From the NCBI GenBank assembly GCA_025642065.1, contig JAODUP010000105.1, forward strand, positions 560,001-624,000: DNA of 64,000 nucleotides, read 5' to 3'. A model generated the notes under the pieces. The model worked only from the letters and a program-made list of their open reading frames with translations. It was not told the origin of the DNA and searched no databases. Source of the DNA: Paralvinella palmiformis (lineage: Eukaryota > Annelida > Polychaeta > Terebellida > Alvinellidae). Below are positions 12,348-22,722 of the stretch, in pieces (the first letter of the stretch is position 1; each line of letters starts with the position of its first letter). Position numbers and translations under genes: made by a program.

Positions 12348-15300
12348 CGTTGGCCGACAACAAACATTAGATGTAACACTTCTGCTAACAGATTTATGAC
12401 AAATATCGAGCTCCCTCGCTAAATATCACCATTCGTCACCTGGAAGAAGAGTTCGAAGTGGGATATGACTAGCACAGATGTTGTTTATGATGGGTCTCTT
12501 CTATCAGTCTGTTATTGGGCGGCTATCGGGAACGATTTGCCAAACTTCCCCTGTGATGTCTGCGTCTCGGTGTTGAAGGTATAACGGCTTCTGTCAGATT
12601 TTATGTGTCACTGATGGTGATATGGGGTAGAGTGAGTGTTCGGGGGGGGGATTGCTTTGATGGAGGTGGGTAAGTGGAGAAAAGGTGGGACAGTTCGTTA
12701 GGTACACGACAGTGGGTCGTCCGTTTTTGACACATCCCTTGATATATTTTGGCCCTCAGACATTTTGGGGGGGGGGGGGATGACGCTGACTCCTGGAAAT
12801 TAATCTATTCCACACACACACACACACACGCGCGCACACGCACGCACCCACGCACGCGCGCGCACACACACACTGATGATGTACAGCAGTAGAAATTGAT
12901 CTGTCTTATCCAGAATACTCTCTCGCCTGTTGATCCCACGTGTTAGTGTATCATCGACTTTATCTAGTTGTATTTAATTTTGTGAGCACTATCCCAGCTG
13001 GAAAATAAATCGGGCATCCCTTTAAGCAACTTTGGAATTAAACCGAAGCCAGATGATTTATAAAATGGGGAAAGGGGATGATTAAAAGATCCCCCCAGAA
13101 ATTGAATGTCTCCCGAAGTAACATCGGATGACATCTGGATCGGTGAGCGATATAATAATATAATATAATAATATGTGATATTTATATAGCGCCCTATTCA
13201 GCTAGAAGCTGCTCTAAGGTGCTTTATAATATTATTTACAATATTATTAGAGCTGACTCAGACCAGTTTCCACCCAGCACATATCTCAACTCCCAGGGGA
13301 GCATACAACACATGCTGCCATTATAGGAGCAAAGCGTTACTCAAACACATAGCCATCGCGTCCTGTCAGGTACTCATTTTTTATGGATGAGTGAACCAGT
13401 CGCCACATGATGATAGCATTGCAGTCCACTGAGCCTCGAACCCACGACCGTTCGGCTACGAGTCGTACTCTCTAACTAACTGCGCTATCATGGCTATAAC
13501 CAGTTGACCGTGACATGGTAAAGTTGTAGTTTGTCTGGAATGAGGGAAGCCCTAAGTGCAACAAGGAGAGATATGACTAGTCTGCGGTATGGGATGAATG
13601 TCCCCACGGAGGTGGGCGGGGGGGGGGGGAGCATCCATGGATTTAGATTATTAACATGAGAAGGATATCTTTTTTTGGAGTCCGGGACATTTAGCCAACG
13701 GACATTTAGCATATTTGTAGAACATTTCAAAATTCATGTTTTTCAAACTTAGCAAACGACAGGTAAAATCGGTGCTTTGGATTCAATTAATTCGTGGCAA
13801 ATATTAATGATTAATCTTGCACAAATTGTAAACGCGATATAGTTATGTTTGTCTTTGGGGCGATTCGACTTGATTCCATATGTGCTTCTCGTAACCTTAA
13901 CGGCTTGGCATGTCGTAAAAATATATGCATATTCATGGGCGATTTCTGAGCGAATCAAGCTAAAACGCCTAGCTAGATGGTACATTTAAACCATAATGAT
14001 CGGGTCACACCTGAGACGTGTAGCCAAGAAACACCCCACAAACACAGGTAAAAGCCGGTTTTGAACCCACAATATGTAGGTTTGCAGGTCACTCCTCTAA
14101 CAACTAAGCTATCATAAGTGTCCACCACCCGTTTTAGAAGAATGCGGGTAGACTAGGAGGGATTTTCCAGTCTAAAAATAGCCACCAATCAAATGACAGA
14201 CATCAATGGGACCCTTCCCCACTTGCGACTATTCACTGTTTGATTGGCACGGCTTTGTGATACCGGCGAATATTAGGGAACTACTGGCCACGGTAATCTG
14301 GGATGGGACTCCAAGGATGTCCGGCCAAAAATCAACGAACCAACAAACTGTGCCCCCAGGGCGTCGAACCACATCTCGTTAGTTGTAGTGTGGAATAGTG
14401 TCTCTGAACCCGTCTAGTTAACTCGCATGTGTACGGTCCCCTGTGGGCCACACTCTTTCTGCCGGAAGTCGTTAATACACCACCAACTCAGCCGAAAGCC
14501 GTCAAACTATGTAAATATTTCTCGCAGCGCCATCTGTTGCCATGTACGTAAGATAACGGAAGGTGGCGCCACGGCCGACGAACTGAGATAGGTTTCGCTT
14601 CCCGTGCGCCGTAAGAAAACACCGCCAGGTGGCGGGCGCGGCTTGAGCAGACAGAGCGTTTGAACGAGTCTAATCACCGTCTCGAAGTGAAAGAAGACGA
14701 TAAATCAGCGATTTCCGCCCAGCCCGGGCCGGACGAAAATAAAGAGACTGGCCGTCGGATGAGGCGTTGTGCTGTAATTAAGTTACCCAATGTCGTCTTA
14801 TAAGTAAACAGTGTAAAAGGAAAGCCGCCTGACGAGTAATCTAAAACTCCACAGTGTTTAAGTAACACTAACTTGTTGTAGGTATTGCATCTAAATAGCC
14901 AGAGAGAAAAAATTGTTGTTAATTTTTATAAGCCGCGTCCAGCTGCGATCCTAGAAGATCTAATTCTTTCGTGCCTTTCTTCAGTGGCTACTAACTATCG
15001 ACACATATATTCTCCTCAATAATCCATAATCCTGATGGTGTTTCGCGACGAGTGAATCATATATTTGACCATTTTGGTTTTTAATCAAAATTCTGCGTAC
15101 GACTCTTGGCCTGCTTCGTGTTAAACTATCAAGGATCGGAAAATCTCGTGTTCAACGTTAATAGCTCCAAATGAGAGATGAAACATCCTTCAGACATAGC
15201 TAGACACGGATTTGAACACCGATGCTAGAGTTATTTGGCAAGCGACGCTAACTGCTTAGCCACAGAGATGCCTTAACTGGATTGCTAAAAGATAAGTTGA

Positions 15301-15804
15301 TAGTTTGGTTGATCAAATGTCTTCTAAGAGTACATATTATTTGTACAGCGCCTTTGAATGGCTCCTGCTAGTAAGGGCGCTTTATTAAATATACATTATT
15401 ATTATTATTCTAATCTACATATTTGAGCTGGGAGGGGGGGGGGGCTGCTTTGTTTGATCCAGTATATCAAATTTCGTGTATTTGAAAACTTAACAATTAT
15501 ATTATCGTCGACAACGAACCGGTGTACATTAGTATTATGTATATCAACGTTACTGACGTAGGTGTATACGTCATCACCTTGTTTGAACATGGAAGTAAAT
15601 GATTGAACCTTGACCTGTCCCGTCATAATATGGTCGACGGGATCAGGTCGAGGCCTTTTACTGATGGATGACACATTCCACAGAAGCTGAGAATGCTGGG
15701 ATTCGAAGTGACTTTTATTCAATCCCATAAGCTCTATCTTTCTCTCTCTAGCTGTGTATGACACTGACGCGCGCGCGCGCCCCCCCACACACACACACAC
15801 ACAA

Positions 15805-15891
<87 letters not shown>

Positions 15892-18495
15892 GCTGTGCAT
15901 GACACCCACGCGCATGCACACACACACACACACACACACACACTCTCTCTCTCAACCCTCCCCCTCTCTCATTTCACCTCGTAAACTGGTAGGAGGATGT
16001 GATACTGTTTGTTATCAAGTTAAACATTCAAGTGTCGCTTTCTTCTTCTGTGCGACTAGAATGTTATCATAAGATCGTCGACGTCGGCGTCTAGTCTGAT
16101 GTCGCTCTTAATTACAGACCTCGAGCGATCAGATCTGATGACGACCTGGCGACATCTTGGTGTCTTATCAGCGCCATACCAATACACCGTGACACAATAT
16201 GGCGGGTAGTGTGTGCGTGTGTGCGTGTGTGTGTGTGTGTGGGGGTTTATACCCGCCTCATGGCTTCCTCCTTAATTCGAAATGAACAACCCATATTTCA
16301 GTTTGTCCTTTGGTTACGGAGAAATTGGATCCCGCTTTGATGGGTGCCACACTGGACCTAGGACTAGATCCAGTGATTCGGTTAACCTAATTATAGAAAA
16401 GTATATATACATATATATATATTTATATATATATATATCGTATTTTATTGTTCAGTTGCTATTTGTCTATTCAATATATAAATAACTCAGTAGAACATAC
16501 CTGATTTTCTAATATAAATAAATTTCATTTGATCAAATATTCCGGAAGTTAATTCCAAATCAATGAGCATTATTACAACCATCCAGGTCAGAGTTCAAAT
16601 CAAGATATCTGTATTTGAGAATGTTTTTTTACGGAGTTTCCATTTGTCTGAATCAACCACTAGGTACTCTAAAGTCTTTAACAAGGAGATAAATTATTAC
16701 TAGGATCTCAACAGAAGCTCACGGGGGGGGGGGGAGGTAACATAATAGCAACTATTGACATATCACATATAGCAACTTAAATTGGATTATTGGAATGACT
16801 CTAGGAATTGGTAGGATATGAGGTACATGGGATTGGTAAAATATGGGACAGGGGATTGATAAAGTAGGAGACACGGGATTGGTAAAGTAGGGGACACAGG
16901 ATTGGTAAAGTAGGGGACACAGGATTGGTAAAGTAGGGGACACGGGATTGGTAAAGTAGGGGACACGGGATTGGTAAAGTAATAGATACGGAATTGGTAA
17001 AGTAGGGACACGGGATTGGTAAAGTAGGGGACACGGGATTGGTAAAGTAATGGATACGGGATTGGTAAAGTAGGGACACTGGATTGGTAAAGTAGGGGAC
17101 ACGGGATTGGTAAAGTAATGGATACGGGATTGGTAAAGTAGGGACACTGGATTGGTAAAGTAGGGGACACGGGATTGGTAAAGTAATGGATACGGGATTG
17201 GTAAAGTAGGGACACTGGATTGGTAAAGTAGGGGACACGGGATTGGTAAAGTAATGGACACGGGATTGGTAAAGTAGGGACACAGGATTGGTAAAGTAAT
17301 GGACACGGGATTGGTAAGAAAGGTACATCAAATTGCTAGCAGGTCGAGAAAGTTCACACTACAGTTACACCGTGCCATTCTACCGTTACACTGTCGTGCC
17401 ATTCTACCGTTACACTGTCGTGCCATTCTATCGTTTAATACACTATCGTGGCATTCTACATTAACACTGTCGTCCCATTCTACCTTAACACTGTCGTACC
17501 AGTCTACTTCATCTGTTAATACATCATCGGCTGTTGAGATAATAACTTGTTATCTCGGTGAGATATTTATTGTTCTCTTTCCGTTTATCATCAAAATACC
17601 GACAAGGAGACTGAAAGACAAAAAACAACAGAAAAACTAAAATAAAACCGTCCACATTCTATTTGCGATAAAGCTCTAGTCATCTTTCTATTTTCCTCTC
17701 ACGATGTCTCAATTTCGGGGTCTCACTTCGGGCGGGCGGGGGTAGTGTAAATTTTAACACAGTCACGTGACTTGGTAGCCTACCGTCGCTAAGCGGTAAC
17801 GTCGCCGTCGAAACACGACGACCACTCGCCTCGTGTAGTTGTCGCTAAGCTTCCGCTGACGGCCACCAGATGGCGGTCATTGTGAAGGTGGCGGCTTACT
17901 CGGTAAACATCGGCTTTGTTCGGCTTTGTTCGGTAGCCACAGGCTAAAGACATACCTCAGTCGGGTGACGGTTAGTAGTTGACACGGAGCCTTGTTATCA
18001 TCGGCAGACCAGCTGTATCATCACTCTGGGGATGATGATGATGATAATGATGATTTCGGCGTTGTTGTTACCGAGATAACCGACGCTGGGCGCTCCGTTT
18101 CCGGTCCGCAGCAGTCGCGTTACTTCCGGATGCTGCGTTCTATAGGCGATAATAGCTCGCCGTCGGTTTATTCGAACATGGATGAGTTGATGTTGAGATG
18201 AGCTCGTTTGTTGAGGTCGACTTAGGTCCCCGGCTGAGCTCGGAATGAAAGAAATATAGGGCTTACGTCGTCCGTTCTATTCCGAAGACACACTTTTATC
18301 TCGACATCAATTCGATATCGAGATTAAAAAATACATAAAGCTCTGACATTCTGTTATTGTCTTGACAGTAAATTGCTCACTTCGGGTTGTGGCGTAGCTG
18401 GGTCAAACGATTTGAACAATGGTATCGCAGTGAAAGCTCGTTAAATCGAACGTGGAGTGAGTGAGTGCTTTGTTTAGCCTCGGCAGATGAAACAT

Positions 18496-18545
<50 letters not shown>

Positions 18546-20481
18546 GATTTGAACTCAGGTCATGGTGTTTTTGTCACTAAATGCGCCAACAGTTCTGCCA
18601 CGAAGATTCCCAATCCCGATTGCTAGGGAAAAGGTTTTAAATCGGATGATCCAGAGTTCGAATTCGAACAACAACCGCTTCCCCTATTTCTGCCCCGTAT
18701 GTTTCCGTTATTGTTCAGGGCAATATTTGAACCACCGGTTATCGGGATTTTGCTACAATATATCTGGCATCCTAGACCTAAATCAGTCAGGGTCAGTAAC
18801 GTATATCGACGTTCCTGATGCGTGTTATACGTCATCAACTTCGTAAAACATCCCTATAACATTAATTAAATGAGTCTGGGCGCTGCTCTCACCATGGATA
18901 TATCATAATATGGCTAAGGGACTATTCTCTTGGGAAATTACGTGACCAGGCCGGACCGTTGCGTTGAAGGATTGTAAGATCCCGCAGAAACAGGCAAACA
19001 CTGGGATTCCAACGCGAGTCTGGATGTTTACAGGGCAATACTCTATCCACTGAACTATTGAAGTAGCTTCACTGAGTCACTTCGAGATATAAACTGATCG
19101 GTTTTACCTTCGACTCATCCGAGTTCGATAAAAATCGACTTTCGACGTAGTTCAGTTGCCTGACCGATAAGTAACGCCAGCGGTCAATTCCGGACCGATG
19201 GCCTCGAGATGTATGTGTGTTCATGTTACTGGTCGGTAGGGGGAGGGAAATTAAACTGTTTTTACTATTGTCTTTTAGACGATTTCCCGTCTGTTTGTTT
19301 AGAAACAGGATCTAATGGTCGAGAGGTTGGCGATGTTTGGTTCCCTTCCGGTGCCAGTTTGGATCATCATTTTAGGCGCTTTTGGTGCCAGGATTCGACG
19401 AACGTGTGGCACCTCTGGGCATCGATGGTCTATATATGTATGTGTGTGTGTGTGTGGGGGGGGGGTTCACCGTTGTCGGTGTGGTACCTACCCACCGGTG
19501 TATACATAACCCGGGAGCCACCTCCATCACAGCCACACACCACATAATTGATTCTACCAGAGCACTCATGTCACCTCCCGAAGCGTTTATTACCACAATG
19601 TATGACTATCTGTCAACTCTCGCATTATCTCCCCCAAAACACAGCACATGGCTAAATACTAATTATGGGTTATGGGGGGTGGATAGGTGGGAAGGGGGCT
19701 GGCTATAAGTTACGGGGGGGGGGGGGTTATGACAATAACATCAAGGGGTGTGGGAGGGTAAAGAATGGTAGTTGTGGGGAATGGTGACTTTGGGGTTGTA
19801 AAACGATAGTCATGGGTTACAGGGAGTGAGGACAGATTACTAGTTATAATTTATGGGCGTTTATAGAAATGCCATAGTTTTTTTTTTGGGGGGGGGGGCG
19901 CTGTCCGAAAATAGTTCTTATGGGCTATGAGGGAGGGTTTTCTAAAAACAGTCTAGGTTTACAAACCAGTTGTTATGGGTTATTCTGGCCGCGGGGTTGT
20001 AAAACAATAGTAATGTGATATGGGAGGTGGAGGAGAGTCATTTCCGGTTTGGTTGCACTCGGCCCTCGCACACTCCTAAGGATGGCCTGAGGGGGGTGGG
20101 TGTCCGGAGATCTATTCCAACTACAATAGCTATTACATCATCCCGTCGGTGTACGGATATAAGAACCAGATAGACGCAACCATCGAAAACCCTCCCCTCT
20201 CTCGCCTCCCAACCTTCTATCAAACAACACATACCATAGATGAAGAAATCGACGTACCGGGAGGTTTATCTGGTCAGAATGTTGTCAAATATGACCGTGG
20301 CGCCCTCTGTCGGCGTGGCGAGGCTTAGTGACAACCCTTGATATTGTCTGTCTGTCTTTCTATATGTATTTATGTATTATATATATATGTATGGGGAAGG
20401 GGCAGTTTGACAGACGTACATGTGATCTATGTCGGATAGACACGATGTTTAGAAGAGCCGCTGGATATTTTTATAATGTCT

Positions 20482-20519
<38 letters not shown>

Positions 20520-20689
20520 AGCACGACCACAGTGTCCCCCCCACCCCTATTGACCCCCCTATTTGTTCACAAAACTTGCTGTTTATAGTAGACGGAGAGT
20601 GACGGTTGTCTTGTTGCCGATGTTTGCTATAAAGTTTTGTTCGTTTGTTCGAGGGTTATTTTTTTTCTCTCTCCCGAGAGGGGGGGGGG

Positions 20690-20737
<48 letters not shown>

Positions 20738-21101
20738 GGGGGGAGTTTTTCCTGTGATTTAGACATTTCTCTCGTGATGTCGGTTAGACGTCAAGCCGCA
20801 GTTTATTGTAGACTGACACAAACATCTAACTTAACCAAGTCCTAGATCTCTTTGTCCTGTTAGGGTTTTACTGTACAATAGCTTTGAATGGCTTATATAC
20901 ATAAACCCGCTCGACATTATTATTATTATTGTTGTTGTTTTTGCTGTTGAATCTACATTAACATTATTATTGTTGTATTGCACTTGACTTTCTTAATTTT
21001 TTGTGCGCGCGAAATATTTTGATTAAATCTGATATTTCATTGTTTGAGACAGATAAACTTATTTTCTATTAAATATTCACATCTAGTGTGTGTGTGTGTG
21101 T

Positions 21102-21146
<45 letters not shown>

Positions 21147-22226
21147 ACATATATAGGGGCACTGGCTCAGAACATCAACATCTAAACATCATTTGAGACT
21201 TAAACGTCCAAAGATTTATACATAAATAAAACTATACATACCTCAATCTAAATATAAAACGTTCTACATATCTATACACATATACGTAGACCTATACATG
21301 TGTCTGGGCTACTCATCAGCCTAAGGGGGGACCTGCTAATCCGATTTTAGTACACACAAAAGTGTCACACCCACAGATAAAAACGGCTAACAGAAAATCC
21401 TAAAACTAATTAGATAATCGGGATTGCGATTCGATCTGGCCAGCTGCAGTAAACACATACTTAATAATAAAAAAACATTGATGCCATTTAACGCGCGCCC
21501 CACCCCAAGGCCAAACACACACACACCAATTTGTGGGGTTCCTTAGAAGCCCCACTTTCGGCACTTAAAGGTCCCACACATAAAATAAAAATGACTTAAC
21601 ATGTAGAACTGGATCAGCTCTTCGTTCTACACCATGTTCTATTTTCTGTAGGTAAACATTCTTGAAAAACTCGCAGCTCCCAACAGAAAACTAATCCTGT
21701 TATTAGTTTCCATAAGTATAATTATTATAATATATATTTATTTATTTTATTTTCTATTCCCTAGGCGGTGACAAAGCACGCCAAAGTTGCCTGTAAATGT
21801 CACGGGGTGTCAGGATCATGTAGCCTGAAGACCTGCTGGAACCAGCTGCCTTCGTTCCGGGAGACGGGCACCAGACTAAAGGACAAATACGACGGCGCCA
21901 CCGAGGTGCGCTTCAACAAGCAGGGCACGAAGCTAGTCCGGATCAACCGGAAGTACAACAAGCCGTCGAAGGAGGACATGATATATCTGGATCAGTCGCC
22001 GGATTACTGCCTCCCGGACGAGGAGACGGGATCTCCGGGCACGAAGGGGCGCCGCTGCGACCGATTCGCCGAGGGCACGGAAGGCTGCAAGTTGATGTGC
22101 TGCGGGAGAGGTTATAACACGTACAAGGCTAAGATCACCGAACGATGTCAGTGCAAGTTCCACTGGTGTTGTTACGTGAAATGTAAAATCTGCGAAAAGG
22201 TCATAGACGTCTATACGTGCAAGTGA
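1679..22226 (+). CDS. Wnt5: Wnt5 secreted signalling ligand (5'-incomplete, 3 exons)
   Basis: This is a secreted, lipid-modified Wnt ligand of the Wnt5 subfamily, which mainly drives beta-catenin-independent signalling through Frizzled/Ror/Ryk receptors (family knowledge). The coding exons are 1679-1941, 11555-11847 and 21765-22226, joined in phase 1 and then phase 0, giving 338 codons plus a stop. The order of conserved blocks matches Wnt5: [89 protein letters not shown] and the cysteine-rich end [16 protein letters not shown]. Vertebrate WNT5A is about 380 residues, so roughly 40-50 N-terminal residues, including the signal peptide, are not seen. The first base of exon 1679 completes a split codon; if the missing exon ends in TG the join makes a Trp before NLG, as in the family. 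Confidence is high for family and exons. Confidence 0.95.
1986..2165 (+). repeat. tRNA-derived SINE, family A, next to Wnt5 exon
   Basis: The head GTGGTCTAACGGTAGCGCG (A box) and GTTCGAATCTTGGCG (B box) is followed by a body with CTGAAGGTTGTTTCAT, GGCCCATTTAGTCTACC and ACAAAAGTGGCCATAAAACA. The same architecture recurs at 26242-26412 and, inverted, at 29869-30052. It begins 44 bp after the Wnt5 splice donor at 1942. Confidence 0.75.
2839..2911 (+). repeat. SINE/LINE 3' tail, family C
   Basis: CTGTACAGCGCATATCAG followed by CTCCTGCTAGTAAGGGAGC and a (TTA)n tail. The same tail is at 15344-15405 and 20869-20930, and inverted at 37577-37640. Confidence 0.6.
2941..3075 (+). repeat. tRNA-derived SINE, family D
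   Basis: A B-box-like GTGGGTTCGAATATGG is followed by TTGTGGGATGTTTCTC, TAAAGAGTGGCCTCTCGGC and TATGTCCCAGGTGTGAG, then a (ATCG)n-like tail. Its body resembles the copy at 62780-62925. Confidence 0.6.
4388..4505 (+). repeat. SINE body fragment, family D
   Basis: GTTTCAAATCTTGCTG (degenerate B box) is followed by AGTGTGGGATGTATTATTC and TAATAGCCTCTCGCTCGGC, related to the body of the copy at 2941-3075. The 5' head is not convincing. Confidence 0.45.
6617..6684. repeat. Compound microsatellite (TC)n(TA)n
   Basis: An uninterrupted TC run followed directly by a TA run; it immediately precedes a SINE body fragment. Confidence 0.9.
6734..6852 (+). repeat. SINE body fragment, family A
   Basis: CTTTGATTTCACTTCATCAC, CTTTGGAGGTCGCTCGGCCC and GTGCACAAAATGGCTGTAAA match the 3' part of family A, with a (ATC)n tail. 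The tRNA-like head is absent, consistent with 5' truncation. Confidence 0.65.
8342..8628. mobile_element. 287-bp inverted-repeat MITE with repeated terminal motif
   Basis: The left end has two direct copies of GGACAGTTGCTCACC followed by AGTGAAT. The right end has ATTCACTGGTGAGCAAGTG and then three further inverted copies of the motif, two ending CTGTCC. Both ends are flanked by TAC (8339-8341 and 8629-8631), a possible 3-bp target duplication. The centre is AT-rich with no coding potential. The class is uncertain; a 3-bp duplication would suit a PIF/Harbinger-type element. Confidence 0.7.
9840..10861. mobile_element. TTAA-flanked non-autonomous DNA element (1.02 kb)
   Basis: The ends AGGAATAGTTCACC and (inverted) AAGAACAGTTCACC form imperfect terminal inverted repeats, each abutting TTAA (9836-9839 and 10862-10865). 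Internal segments are shared with the element at 28919-29441: CAATAATAATCACGAAC, a CCGGA-containing stretch, TCTAGCCTCAAAATGGCGGC and a GTATTAG motif near the right end. No transposase is visible. A TTAA duplication is typical of piggyBac-type elements (family knowledge), so a MITE of that kind is likely. Confidence 0.7.
11216..11248. repeat. (TA)n microsatellite
   Basis: An uninterrupted TA run about 300 bp upstream of the central Wnt5 exon. Confidence 0.9.
11555..11847 (+). CDS. Wnt5: Wnt5 central coding exon
   Basis: The acceptor is aatttcag ending at 11554 and the donor is GTAGGT at 11848. The split codon from the previous exon becomes GCC (Ala), followed by [16 protein letters not shown] and 97 codons in total, ending [12 protein letters not shown] in phase 0. 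It carries the [10 protein letters not shown] block and the [12 protein letters not shown] stretch typical of Wnt5. The exon lies 9.6 kb from the previous one and 9.9 kb from the next. Confidence 0.95.
12026..12058. repeat. (TA)n microsatellite followed by a short minisatellite
   Basis: A TA run is followed at about 12062-12140 by four imperfect copies of a 20-bp unit, CACGTTACCCACCCGTCAGT. Confidence 0.85.
12300..12345. repeat. (CA)n microsatellite
   Basis: A CA run of about 22 units, preceded by a C run at about 12281-12290. Confidence 0.9.
13150..13496 (-). repeat. Full-length tRNA-derived SINE, family B
   Basis: Read on the minus strand the head is GATAGCGCAGTTAGTTAGAG (A box) and GGTCGTGGGTTCGAGGCTC (B box). 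The 3' end is CTTAGAGCAGCTTCTAGC, then AGGGCGCTATATAAATATC, then an (ATA)n tail. A plus-strand copy of the 3' end is at 52725-52796. The length of about 340 bp and the intact A and B boxes suggest a complete copy. Confidence 0.75.
14010..14120 (-). repeat. tRNA-derived SINE, family D
   Basis: On the minus strand: GATAGCTTAGTTGTTAGAGG (A box), TGTGGGTTCAAAACCGG (B box), then CCTGTGTTTGTGGGGTGTTT. It matches the head-body join seen at 1262-1402. Confidence 0.6.
14526..14541 (-). promoter_or_regulatory. CTCF-like motif
   Basis: The minus strand reads GGCAACAGATGGCGCT, containing the AGATGGCGC core found in CTCF sites. It is in a GC-rich patch of the Wnt5 intron. Motif match only. Confidence 0.35.
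14622..14635 (+). promoter_or_regulatory. CTCF-like motif
   Basis: CCGCCAGGTGGCGG fits the CTCF core except at one position (G for A at position 3). It is about 100 bp from the motif at 14526. Confidence 0.4.
15180..15290 (-). repeat. tRNA-derived SINE, family A-like
   Basis: On the minus strand: GTGGCTAAGCAGTTAGCGTC (A box), GGTGTTCAAATCCGTG (B box), then TGTCTGAAGGATGTTTCATC, the start of the family A body. The 3' part is missing. Confidence 0.55.
15344..15405 (+). repeat. SINE/LINE 3' tail, family C
   Basis: TTGTACAGCGCCTTTGAATG, GCTCCTGCTAGTAAGGGCGC and a (TTA)n tail. This is the best-preserved family C copy in the window. Confidence 0.65.
15771..15943. repeat. Compound microsatellite (CG)(CA)(TA)(CA)
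   Basis: Runs of CG, C, CA, TA (two blocks separated by TGTG) and CA, over about 170 bp. Several spurious ORFs on both strands arise from it. Confidence 0.9.
16803..17317. repeat. 22/23-bp minisatellite with 68-bp higher-order unit
   Basis: About 22 tandem copies of a unit built on GGGATTGGTAAAGTAG, in 22-bp (tagggacac) and 23-bp (taggggacac, taatggatac) versions. In the centre they repeat as an ordered trio of 22+23+23 = 68 bp, with the diagnostic TAGGGACACT at 17071, 17139 and 17207. Because the unit lacks stops on the minus strand, it creates long minus-strand ORFs that are not genes. Confidence 0.95.
17371..17506. repeat. 24-bp minisatellite, second array
   Basis: Five or six imperfect copies of a unit like CCATTCTACCGTTACACTGT CGTG, decaying to the right. 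It lies about 50 bp beyond the first array but has an unrelated unit. Confidence 0.85.
17863..17876 (+). promoter_or_regulatory. Consensus CTCF-like motif
   Basis: CCACCAGATGGCGG matches the vertebrate/insect CTCF core CCASYAGRKGGCRS at every position. It lies in a GC- and CpG-rich patch (17700-18250) inside the second Wnt5 intron. Whether it is bound is not known. Confidence 0.5.
18487..18640 (-). repeat. SINE interrupted by (TA)n expansion
   Basis: On the minus strand: TGAGTTCAAATCCTGAT (B box), then a (TA)n run of about 44 bp (18499-18542), then AGGATGTTTCATCTGCCG (body). The microsatellite has grown inside the element. Confidence 0.5.
18955..19070 (-). repeat. tRNA-derived SINE, family D
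   Basis: On the minus strand: CAGTGGATAGAGTATTGCCC (A box), CGTTGGAATCCCAGTG (B box), then TTTCTGCGGGATCTTAC. It fits the family D layout. Confidence 0.55.
19640..20040. repeat. G-rich degenerate tandem tract
   Basis: Repeated but diverged segments such as GGGTTATGGGGGGTGG, AGTTACGGGGGG and GGTTATTCTGGCCGCGGGG, with several runs of 8-12 G on the plus strand. No exact unit length is apparent. Confidence 0.5.
20300..20313 (-). promoter_or_regulatory. CTCF-like motif
   Basis: The minus strand reads CCGACAGAGGGCGC, which matches the CTCF core AGRKGGCRS with two deviations upstream. Confidence 0.35.
20484..20512. repeat. (GA)n followed by G run
   Basis: A GA run ending in about eight G. A separate (GT)n run at 20696-20734 also ends in a G run. 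Confidence 0.85.
20869..20930 (+). repeat. SINE/LINE 3' tail, family C (degenerate)
   Basis: ACTGTACAATAGCTTTGAAT, GGCTTATATACATAAACCCG and a (TTA)n tail; a diverged copy of the tail at 15344. Confidence 0.4.
21765..22226 (+). CDS. Wnt5: Wnt5 terminal exon with lipidation site
   Basis: The acceptor is ttccctag ending at 21764; the exon starts [14 protein letters not shown] and runs 153 codons to TGA at 22224-22226. The Ser of CHGVSGSC (codon 21810-21812) matches the palmitoleoylated serine of Wnts. The C-terminal cysteine-rich domain is complete through DVYTCK, the usual Wnt end. The exon is markedly more GC-rich than its flanks. Confidence 0.97.
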   Translation, partial: AVTKHAKVACKCHGVSGSCSLKTCWNQLPSFRETGTRLKDKYDGATEVRFNKQGTKLVRINRKYNKPSKEDMIYLDQSPDYCLPDEETGSPGTKGRRCDRFAEGTEGCKLMCCGRGYNTYKAKITERCQCKFHWCCYVKCKICEKVIDVYTCK

Positions 22227-22640
22227 ATGGGCGAGCGGGCTGCCAGCCACCCGCTCCGCCACGTGCGTACCGCCATTGTTATTGTTGTTATCTGGTATAC
22301 GCATGCGCGATCCGCGAACGTGATCACGTGTTGGACGAGTTCGGTGCCGATTGGTCGGATTCGATCGGCCCGCACTCGCTCTGGTGCTATCAGAGCTAAT
22401 CTGAGCCCGGCATCGGATCTGTGTGCGTCAGGTCCTGTGACCCCGCGTCCGAATTCCGACGACAATTGGCTTGATAATGTGCATATCGGCTAGATTATCA
22501 TTTCGTACCCTTTTCATTCGCCCCGCAATTACGGCAAGGGAAGTTCTGGAAGGGCCACGCGCACAGACCAACCAAACGCTTCGAATCGTCGTCATGTATA
22601 CAAATAAACTGTTCAAAATCTGATTATTATATTCGACTGT
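22227..22640 (+). other. Wnt5: Wnt5 3' untranslated region with AATAAA
   Basis: The sequence after the Wnt5 stop has no supported ORF. A canonical AATAAA lies at 22603-22608, so a poly(A) site near 22620-22640 would give a 3'UTR of about 400 nt. A (TA)n run begins at about 22679, after the proposed end. The exact end is an inference. Confidence 0.5.
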
Positions 22641-22673
22641 ACTATAATACATGAAATTAGACAGCAATATTTA

Positions 22674-22678
<5 letters not shown>

Positions 22679-22718
<40 letters not shown>
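22679..22718. repeat. (TA)n microsatellite
   Basis: A TA run of about 20 units just after the proposed Wnt5 poly(A) site. Confidence 0.9.

Positions 22719-22722
<4 letters not shown>

Larger units (their letters stand above)
11848..21764 (+). other. Wnt5: Wnt5 intron between exons 11555 and 21765
   Basis: A 9.9-kb intron with GTAGGT donor and CCCTAG acceptor. It holds SINE copies, two adjacent minisatellites (16803-17506), GC-rich patches around 14500-14700 and 17700-18250 with CTCF-like motifs, and a G-rich degenerate tract at about 19640-20040. I see no nested gene; ORFs in this interval lack recognisable domains. Confidence 0.8.

Noticed and set aside
13427..13496. tRNA gene on the minus strand
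   Set aside because: It is the head of a SINE with a body and 3' tail that recur at 52725.
15734..16072. Several short ORFs on both strands
   Set aside because: All are encoded by the CA/TA/CG compound microsatellite.
16803..17317. CRISPR array
   Set aside because: The repeats abut without spacers and the context is a metazoan intron.
16752..17331. Three overlapping minus-strand ORFs of 142-184 aa rich in [12 protein letters not shown] and TLPIP
   Set aside because: They arise because the 22/23-bp minisatellite unit lacks minus-strand stops; all frames change together with the unit length.
17992..18201. Coding exon with an acidic Asp run ([14 protein letters not shown])
   Set aside because: It lacks an ATG start, splice borders and family similarity; it lies in a GC-rich intronic patch with a GAT repeat.
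22217..22493. ORFs downstream of and antisense to the Wnt5 end
   Set aside because: They overlap the Wnt5 terminal exon or 3'UTR in other frames and have no motif.
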